DNA from: Polyangiaceae bacterium
Lineage (GTDB): Bacteria; Myxococcota_A; Polyangia; Polyangiales; Polyangiaceae
DNA: 64,000 nt
NCBI GenBank assembly: GCA_020848455.1
Contig: JADLAB010000163.1
Span: forward strand, 1 to 64,000
Direction of reading: 5' to 3'
Shown here: one piece after another, positions 25,901 through 31,043 of the stretch
Layout of the letters: the number at the start of each line of letters is the position of its first letter
Numbering within the stretch: the first letter of the stretch is position 1
Notes under the pieces: model-generated
Databases searched by the model: none
The model's input: the letters and a program-made list of their open reading frames with translations, nothing else
What the model was told of the DNA's origin: nothing
Position numbers and translations under genes: made by a program

Positions 25901-26053
25901 GTCGAGTTCGGTGCCACCTGGACCGGGCTCACGGGCAACTTCAAGCTGAAGTTCTGGAGCGGCAAGCTCGAGAAGCAGTACTCGATGCAGCTCATCGACG
26001 AGCGCCCCATCGGCGACAAGCGCGAGTGGCTGCTCGTGAAGAAGACGGCCTGA
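22913..26053 (+). CDS. vgrG: Evolved VgrG (copy 3) with a large uncharacterised C-terminal domain
   Basis: The 1046-aa product has the gp27-like half (residues 1-370), the gp5 OB domain near 401-473 (TDEFGRVRVQFHWDRDG, SSCWLRVNERWAG, LPRVGQEVLVGFLEGDPD) and a spike ending near 646. A Pro/Ala/Lys-rich linker (about 647-703) leads to a Cys-containing module (VVCGYVSAIVKCQHEG, GGCGKHPEWTHSGPF, YARACDGSS). The last 250 residues are beta-rich with alternating Gly and charged residues (VGANFGRETPDMKVKV, AEGQVGGRLGGMIKAG, GETAIKGTATAKYEED, ATWTGLTGNFKLKFWSG). This tail is reminiscent of the PAAR-protein extension. I infer an effector or cargo domain but cannot name an activity. Confidence 0.9.
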   Translation: MAVLELAFASGEDSLSVRRFAVQETISRPFEVSLIALSDKHDIDLETLVGKPASFQIRSGVGLVPDRLWTGVVSYMELLHPEVDRARAEGRSTYALRLVPELWLLGQRRQHRIFQHLTLVAIVDKVLSEWGITPNKKIADEGPKHEFVVQYGETDLAFVSRLCEWAGVSYFFTFDEDKKSELMLSDAPQGADPRPGPPLSFVDSAPRDLGREYVTDVRITHAVRPGRTTLRDHDFRRKPDYALVAEAPPAQSPEDFYEQYHYVPGGFLVETSGGGDTPVADSLSVARHDDKEGKARAERALLGARQGRERVRYRTSTVDLAPGKVFAIWGHGHPSLAPNHTLLVTDCTLEGTAVGEWTLTGEAVFTNRPFRPELRTDKPRVRGVQSAVVVGPKSAEGSTGDIYTDEFGRVRVQFHWDRDGKYDEHSSCWLRVNERWAGAGFGTVHLPRVGQEVLVGFLEGDPDQPVVVGRVYNGVDSQVPYKLPVGDTRSTWKSKSTPNSTGFNEIMLDDLKGSELIYTQAQRDLQKLVKQSETERTGKNLTSVVGGNRSEVVGKLDATFVGGQYRLQMIAPPSDKDLAILGQGQPTLSVKPTLLDMVDKRIVFTTGKATLAFDGDHIALEAAGDISIKAKGGDVIIEGSHTYVNTKPPPAAPVPAAVEPPKPLGYKAESPAKPALLAAQPKAAGVAREATDAPLPKPPPAEPPANPEVVCGYVSAIVKCQHEGRMPNAKGVLEVVPADGDGDKITLTGKFKGGCGKHPEWTHSGPFGTTTEQKAATSFRARPWFVGDPAATLVLRWLAKVAPKSYSAYARACDGSSVAYQIKAYPKDKISIKWEAKEFEVAKKVLEALNHILKGFFPKAEVKGLVGAVSVEAAWAEHSDWRAFYKFGASIGFDPLFELSVRLPFGPTAAIPQWVKQWVGDVTFFVDFFGGVKVGANFGRETPDMKVKVTGSAEGQVGGRLGGMIKAGRICEVEIYGETAIKGTATAKYEEDKGPFVEFGATWTGLTGNFKLKFWSGKLEKQYSMQLIDERPIGDKREWLLVKKTA

Positions 26054-26072
26054 CGGGACGGCTGGCGCCGCG

Positions 26073-26861
26073 ATGAGCGAGTACACGGTCTACAACCTCG
26101 AGGTGCAGGCGAGCGGGCTCGTGGTCGAGGTCGAGCTCGGCGGCGCGCGCGTCTACTTCGAGGGGCGCGGCGGTCAGCGCTTCACGCAGAAGAAGCTCAA
26201 CCCGTGGCTGCTCGACGGCCAGAACGTGCTCGAGGCGCGCCTCGGCGCCCCGGAGGCGCAGGCTGGAGGCCGGCGCGCCGCGGCCGCCGAGCGCTACTTC
26301 CGGACGCGCCTCATTCGCCTCCGCGCGGGGCAGGACTGGCCCGAGCCCGAGGACGAGCTCTTCACCTACGAGTGGAATCCGGCCAAGGCGCCGCTGCCGG
26401 ACGAGGGCATGGTCACGGTGCTCGAGCACGAGCTCGCGCTCGGTCCGGTGCACGGCCGCTGGGCCTGGCAGGACGCGCGGCCCTACACCGACGCGGATCG
26501 CCCGGACGTGCTCGCGCTCGTCGGCGCCGTGCACCAGGCGCTCGCGGCGCGCGAGCTCGAGGGCGTGCTCGCGCGCTTCGCGGTGCAGAACGACGAGGTG
26601 GCGCGCGCGCTCGGCGGCACGAAGGCGGAGCTCGCCGGCGATCTGCGCGAGTTCCTCGCGAGCCTGTTCGCGAGCGAGGACTGGCGCATGGCGCCGCTCG
26701 CGCCCGAGACGCTCGGCCTCGTGCCGAGCGCCGGGGGCAAGCTCGTGGAAGTCGTGGGACCCGACGGCGGCGCGCCGCTCGTCGGGCGTGGCGGCGAGGG
26801 CGAGCTCGAGCTCGGTCTCACCGTGAGCCGGCTCGCGGCCGGCTGGACCATCGTGCGCTGA
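26073..26861 (+). CDS. Unknown protein between vgrG3 and tae4, candidate immunity or loading factor
   Basis: The 262-aa protein has no signal peptide. Residues 1-55 form a beta-rich unit (YTVYNLEVQASGLVVEVEL, VYFEGRGGQRFTQKKLNPWLL), the middle contains FTYEWNPAKAPLPDEGMV, and residues 150-210 are helical (DVLALVGAVHQALAARELEG, FAVQNDEVARALGG), reminiscent of NTF2/SnoaL-like small domains. It starts 19 bp after vgrG3 and is followed 21 bp later by tae4, so it is cotranscribed with both. It might protect against the VgrG3 tail or help load Tae4. No family is recognised. Confidence 0.7.
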   Translation: MSEYTVYNLEVQASGLVVEVELGGARVYFEGRGGQRFTQKKLNPWLLDGQNVLEARLGAPEAQAGGRRAAAAERYFRTRLIRLRAGQDWPEPEDELFTYEWNPAKAPLPDEGMVTVLEHELALGPVHGRWAWQDARPYTDADRPDVLALVGAVHQALAARELEGVLARFAVQNDEVARALGGTKAELAGDLREFLASLFASEDWRMAPLAPETLGLVPSAGGKLVEVVGPDGGAPLVGRGGEGELELGLTVSRLAAGWTIVR

Positions 26862-26882
26862 TCCCTACCGAGGGGACGAGCC

Positions 26883-27398
26883 ATGCCGAAGCTGGCGAAA
26901 CCAACCTTCCAGAAGCTAGTCGACAACTACCGGACCGAGACGTCCAGCGTGCACGATTGCCCGCGCATCTACCAGAAGGACGAGCTCGGCAACCCGAACG
27001 TCAACACCTGCGCCGTGCGCTTCACCGAGGCGCTCGTCATCGCGCTCGGCCGCATCGACTCGCGCACCAAGATCGGCAACCTCACGCACGGTGGCGGCGA
27101 CGGCAAGGGCTTCCTGCTCGGCAAGTACAACTACCGCGACAACCTCTGCCCGCACGGCATCGCGCGCGGGGCGCGCGACGTCGCCTACTTCTTGAAGGAG
27201 CACTGGGGCAGCCCGACGAAGACGTTCCTGAAGCCGGGCGAGGCGCCCGCGGAGCTCATCGGCATGCAGGGGGCGATCTCGTTCATCAAGATCCCGGGCT
27301 ACGGCGGCCAGGGGCACATGGACCTCTGGAACAAGACGGCCTGCGTGGGCCACGGCTACTTCGACGCCGACAAGGTCTGGTTCTGGCGGCTCGATTGA
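26883..27398 (+). CDS. Tae4-like T6SS peptidoglycan amidase effector
   Basis: Tae4 effectors are NlpC/P60-like amidases that cleave peptide cross-links in the target cell wall. The 171-aa protein has the expected dyad: Cys43 in NVNTCAVRFTEALVIALG at the start of a helix, and His145 in GGQGHMDLWN, with Asp147 nearby. YQKDELGNPNVNTC and GAISFIKIPGYGGQGHMDLW match the typical spacing. Length fits the family. There is no signal peptide, as expected for a cargo effector delivered by VgrG or Hcp. A GAGGGGACGAG ribosome-binding site precedes the start. No Tai4-like immunity gene is found next to it; a tRNA gene follows. Confidence 0.82.
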   Translation: MPKLAKPTFQKLVDNYRTETSSVHDCPRIYQKDELGNPNVNTCAVRFTEALVIALGRIDSRTKIGNLTHGGGDGKGFLLGKYNYRDNLCPHGIARGARDVAYFLKEHWGSPTKTFLKPGEAPAELIGMQGAISFIKIPGYGGQGHMDLWNKTACVGHGYFDADKVWFWRLD

Positions 27399-27502
27399 GG
27401 CCTCGGACGGCTTCGTGCACGCACCAGTTGCGGGGCGGGCCGCGGCTCGACTAAGTTACCCATCCCGTTGCCCGTCGGCGCTCGCGCGCGCGATGGGGGC
27501 CT

Positions 27503-27575
<73 letters not shown>

Positions 27576-27631
27576 CCGAGATTCTGGGAGTCACGCCCGC
27601 GCGGCACCGCTCGCTGGTATCGTGGCGCGCG

Positions 27632-28000
27632 ATGAGCCCGCCCTCCGACGCTCCCGACCGCCTCCTGGCCCTGCAGCAGGAGCTCCGCGCCTTCGTGGCC
27701 GAGCGCGCGTGGCAGCCCTTCCACGACCCGAAGAACCTCGCGATGGCCGTCGCCTCGGAGGCGGGCGAGCTCGTGGCGCTCCTGCGCTGGGTCGCGGGAT
27801 CGGAGGCCGACGCCTTCGCCCGGAGTCCCGAGCACGGCCCGAAGCTCCGCGCCGAGGTGGCGGACGTCGCGATCTCGCTCCTCTTGCTCTGCGACCGGGC
27901 CGGGATCGATCTCGTCGACGCCGTCCGCGACAAGCTCGAGGTGAACCGGGCGAACTACCCGGTCGAGGCGTCGCGCGGCCGGGCCGAGCGGCCCGCGTAG
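27632..28000 (+). CDS. MazG-superfamily nucleotide pyrophosphohydrolase (dCTPase-like)
   Basis: The ATG at 27632 gives 122 aa; a longer in-frame opening would start inside the tRNA and was rejected. FHDPKNLAMAVASEAGELVALLRW contains the first metal-binding Glu pair and EVADVAISLLLLC the second, as in the all-alpha NTP pyrophosphatases of the RS21-C6/DCTPP1 group. These hydrolyse non-canonical or excess dNTPs to the monophosphate to protect the nucleotide pool. The C-terminal KLEVNRANYPVE is also typical. It stands between a tRNA and the lyase-like gene with its own upstream region. Confidence 0.85.
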   Translation: MSPPSDAPDRLLALQQELRAFVAERAWQPFHDPKNLAMAVASEAGELVALLRWVAGSEADAFARSPEHGPKLRAEVADVAISLLLLCDRAGIDLVDAVRDKLEVNRANYPVEASRGRAERPA

Positions 28001-28151
28001 CGCGCGCGCGGGCTCGGGTGCCCGTCGATCCTGCGTGATTCTCGGCGAATTTCGGGGTAATTTGCGCCCCTCGACGATGCGCCCTCCCTGTCCGCAGCCG
28101 CCGCTGCCGACGGAGCGGGTGCGCGCGCGACGAGCTCACGGGAAAAGGACC

Positions 28152-29183
28152 ATGCTCAAGCTCCATCAGTCGCCGCTCCCGGACAGCGTGATCATGGGTG
28201 AGTGCTGGGCGCGCGACGGCCTGCAGAGCCAGTCGGTCATGGTGCCCACCGAGGCCAAGGTCGAGATGATCGCCCGCTTCGTCGCGGCGGGCTTTCCGAA
28301 GATCGAGGCGACCAACTTCGCGCACCCGCGCTACCTGCCGCAGTTCGCGGACGCCGAGGAGGTGCTGCGGCGCATCCCGCGCAAGGCGGGCGTCGACTAC
28401 CGCGGCATCTGCACGACGCCGCGCGGTGTCGAGCGGGCCATGAAGAGCAAGGACGAGGGCTTCGGGGTCGACGAGATCTCGATGGTGCTGTCGTCGACGG
28501 AGGCCCACAACAAGGCCAACGTCAACATGAGCCACGCCGAGAACATGAAGCTCATCGAACAGATGGCGCGCATGGCCATCGCGAGCGGGCACAAGGTGTT
28601 CGGCTGGGTGCTGACGAGCTTCGGCTGCCCCATCCAGGGCGACGTGCCGCTCGCGGAGGTCGTGCGGCTCGGGCGCTTCTGGCGCGACGTGGGCGCGACC
28701 TTCATCGGCTTCGGCGACACGACGGGGGCCGCCAACCCGAAGCAGGTCTCGGAGTTCTACGGCCACGTGCTCGCCGAGGGCTTCACGCGCGACGAGGTCG
28801 TCGTGCACTTCCACGACACCCGCGGCTGGGGCGTCGCGAACTCGCTCGTCGGCCTCTCGTACGGCTTTCGCTACTTCGACAGCTCGATCGGGGCCATCGG
28901 CGGGCAGCCGAAGACGGGCGCCGCCGCCTACCACAAGGGCCACACCGGCAACACCTGCACCGAGGACCTCGTCGGCATGTTCGAGGAGATGGGCGTCCGG
29001 ACCGGCATCGATCTGACGACCATGGTCGCCGCCGGGCAGCGGGCCGAGGAGGTGCTCGGCCAGCGCCTGCGCTCGAACTACATCCACGCCGGCCCCGTGC
29101 CCCACAAGGGCATCGCCTACGACAAGGAGCGCGGCATCCTCGGCGCCGAGGGCGGCGACGGCAAGCTGCCGGTCGCGGTCTAG
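28152..29183 (+). CDS. HMG-CoA lyase-like (DRE-TIM family) enzyme lacking the usual catalytic Cys
   Basis: The 343-aa protein belongs to the DRE-TIM metallolyases, which include 3-hydroxy-3-methylglutaryl-CoA lyase. Seen: RDGLQ at 21-25 (metal-binding Asp22), GFGDTTGAANPKQV, VHFHDTRGWG with His219 and His221, and a final loop GNTCTEDLVGMFEEMG. In HMG-CoA lyase the G-loop reads GGCPYA with a catalytic Cys; here it is GGQPKTG with Gln252, and a Cys occurs instead at 269. The reaction may therefore differ, or Cys269 substitutes. The start at 28152 follows GGGAAAAGGACC. The stop TAG lies in the first copy of a 28-bp tandem duplication. Confidence 0.8.
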   Translation: MLKLHQSPLPDSVIMGECWARDGLQSQSVMVPTEAKVEMIARFVAAGFPKIEATNFAHPRYLPQFADAEEVLRRIPRKAGVDYRGICTTPRGVERAMKSKDEGFGVDEISMVLSSTEAHNKANVNMSHAENMKLIEQMARMAIASGHKVFGWVLTSFGCPIQGDVPLAEVVRLGRFWRDVGATFIGFGDTTGAANPKQVSEFYGHVLAEGFTRDEVVVHFHDTRGWGVANSLVGLSYGFRYFDSSIGAIGGQPKTGAAAYHKGHTGNTCTEDLVGMFEEMGVRTGIDLTTMVAAGQRAEEVLGQRLRSNYIHAGPVPHKGIAYDKERGILGAEGGDGKLPVAV

Positions 29184-29221
29184 TCGCCCACGGCTGCCGG
29201 TCGCGGTCTAGTCGCCCACGG
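29166..29221. repeat. 28-bp tandem duplication spanning two convergent stop codons
   Basis: The unit starting CTGCCGGTCGCGGTCTAG occurs at 29166-29193 and 29194-29221 with no visible change. Each copy contains the palindrome CTAG. The plus-strand lyase uses the TAG of copy 1 and the minus-strand lipoprotein uses the CTA of copy 2. Confidence 0.9.
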
Positions 29222-29513
29222 GTCGGTCCGTGCGGGGGTCCGCCGCCGCGGTGGCCGTGGCGGAAGCGGGCCGCTGTCGCTCGCGGAAGGCGCTCGCGAG
29301 CGCGCCGAGCGAGCTGCCCGGGGTGCCGCGCTCGTCCTCGAGGGCGGCGAGCACCTCGCACGCGTCGATGTTCTTCTGCTGGTTGCAGGCGCGCGTGCAG
29401 GCGGCGAGGCGCTCGTCGTCGCTCACGGTCTTGTCGGCGAGGCAGCGCTTCGCGTCGGCGTCGCAACCGGCGGCGAGGGCCGCGAGCAAAAACACGAAGG
29501 GGGACGGGCGCAT
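29208..29513 (-). CDS. Small lipoprotein
   Basis: The 101-aa product begins MRPSPFVFLLAALAAGCDA, a clear lipoprotein signal with Cys17. A Cys-containing region follows (KRCLADKTVSDDERLAACTRACNQQKNIDACEVL), which resembles a short TPR- or Sel1-like disulfide helix, then a low-complexity Ala/Thr/Arg tail. It lies 6 bp after the peptidase-like gene, so it belongs to the DUF4175 operon. Function is unknown. Confidence 0.7.
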   Translation of the reverse strand: MRPSPFVFLLAALAAGCDADAKRCLADKTVSDDERLAACTRACNQQKNIDACEVLAALEDERGTPGSSLGALASAFRERQRPASATATAAADPRTDRPVGD

Positions 29514-29519
29514 GGCGGT

Positions 29520-31043
29520 TCAGCGGGGCACGCGGCGGGCGGCGGCGCACACCGCGGCGCGCGCCGGGTCCTTCGGCAGCTCGGGCGGTGCGAGCTCCTC
29601 GCAGGCGACCGCGGCAGAGAGGGGCTCGCGCGCGAGCGCCCGGGCGCGCGCCGTGCCGTCGGGATCGCCGTGCAGGAGTGCGTGCAGCGACCACCAGCGT
29701 CCGGTCTGCCCGTGTAGCTCGGTCACGTCGCTCACGTAGGGAGCCGCCTCGTCCTTGCGGCCCGCCGCGATGAGAGCCAGCGCGAGCTCGGCGCGCGCGG
29801 CGGCCTCGGCCGGCAGGAGCAGGTGCGCGTCCCGCGCCACCTTCGCGGCCTGGTCGGGGTGACCGCGCTCGCGCAGCAGCTCCGCGAGCCGGAGCTTCTT
29901 GCCGTAGGGCGCCGCCTCGGGCACGTCCGCACCCGGCTGCTCGTCCGGGGCGAGCTCGTACGTCTTTCGCGCGAGGTCGGCGCGCCACCTGGCGTCCCAC
30001 TCCTTCAACGTCTTGCCCGTCGTGAGCTTGAGCGCGCCGTCCACGACGTCGCCGGTCGGCAGCGCGTCGCGCATCGTCGCGAGCAGGCGCGGCAGGGCCG
30101 CGTCGCCCGACTCGCGCAACAGGAAGCGGATGAAGCTCGTCACCTGCGCGAAGGCGACGCCCGCCTGCTCCGCCGAGGGCAGCATGGCGATCGAGGGCCC
30201 GATCTCGTCGAGGCGCACGCCGAGCCCGCGCTGCATGCCGACCGCGGCGATGGCGTCGTAGGACGGCACGTCGTCGAGCGGCTCGGCCGGGCGCCAGCGT
30301 GTCTCCTGCCGCTTGGCCACGCCCTCCTGCAGCCACAGGGGCGCGCGGTCGGCGCTCTTGCGCGCGATGGCGAGGTGCGTGAGCTCGTGGGTCAGCGTGT
30401 CGAGCCACGGGTAGCCGTGGCTCGCCGCGCGCGGCGACACCATGAGCACGCGGCCGTACTTCGCGACGGCGACCGCGCCGGTGGTCTGCGCCGCGCGCTC
30501 GGGCAGGCCGCTCAGCGCCGCGAGCGTGAACTGATCGCGCACGAGATCGATGCGCAGCGGTCGCGGCATCTCGGTCTCGAGCTCGCGGGCGAGCATGTCG
30601 CGCGCGGCCACCGCCGTCGTGACGAGGATCGGGAAGAGCGCCATGTCCTCGTCGTCCTGGAAGCGCACCGTCACGCCGGCGGCCTCGTCCGTCAGGGTCA
30701 CCGTGGCCGCCGTGCCGCGGGCGCAGCCGCGCGCGACCCCGATGAGCGAGGCGCCCCCCTCGTCGTGCTCCATCTCGGGGCGCGCGAGCAAGCGCACCGC
30801 CTCGTCGCAGTCACCGCGGTAGACCGCGAGCCGTGCGCGCTCGACGTCCTCGCCGACGCCGCTCGAGGCGAGCTCGAGGATGTGGGCGGCCGTGTCGAGC
30901 TCGAGCTCGAGGATCGCGCGGCGCGCCAGGAGCGCGGGGGCGTCCTGTGCCCGGGCCGCGGGCGCCGCGAGCGCGCCGGCCGCGAGCAGCGCCAGAGCGG
31001 CCGCGGCGCGCCGAGCAGCGCAGGCGATCCCGTGCGCGCTCAT
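29520..31043 (-). CDS. Exported peptidase-MA-like protein with HExxH motif
   Basis: The 507-aa product has a cleavable signal (ALALLAAGALAAPAARAQDA). The zinc site is His219-Glu-Leu-Thr-His223 in WLDTLTHELTHLAIARKS, followed by LWLQEGVAKRQE, whose Glu is the likely third ligand of gluzincins. The N-terminal 130 residues and C-terminal 150 are helical and TPR-like (PDQAAKVARDAHLLLPAE, AELALALIAAGRKDEAAPYV). The pattern matches the peptidase_MA_2/DUF1570 group. It is probably periplasmic. Its ATG overlaps the DUF4175 stop (ATGA), so it is coupled to that membrane protein. Confidence 0.8.
   Translation of the reverse strand: MSAHGIACAARRAAAALALLAAGALAAPAARAQDAPALLARRAILELELDTAAHILELASSGVGEDVERARLAVYRGDCDEAVRLLARPEMEHDEGGASLIGVARGCARGTAATVTLTDEAAGVTVRFQDDEDMALFPILVTTAVAARDMLARELETEMPRPLRIDLVRDQFTLAALSGLPERAAQTTGAVAVAKYGRVLMVSPRAASHGYPWLDTLTHELTHLAIARKSADRAPLWLQEGVAKRQETRWRPAEPLDDVPSYDAIAAVGMQRGLGVRLDEIGPSIAMLPSAEQAGVAFAQVTSFIRFLLRESGDAALPRLLATMRDALPTGDVVDGALKLTTGKTLKEWDARWRADLARKTYELAPDEQPGADVPEAAPYGKKLRLAELLRERGHPDQAAKVARDAHLLLPAEAAARAELALALIAAGRKDEAAPYVSDVTELHGQTGRWWSLHALLHGDPDGTARARALAREPLSAAVACEELAPPELPKDPARAAVCAAARRVPR

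Noticed and set aside
18773..26086. Very long minus-strand frames opposite vgrG2 and vgrG3
   Set aside because: Their translations are low-complexity Arg/Ala/Val/Leu mixtures, and the opposite strand holds unmistakable VgrG domains.
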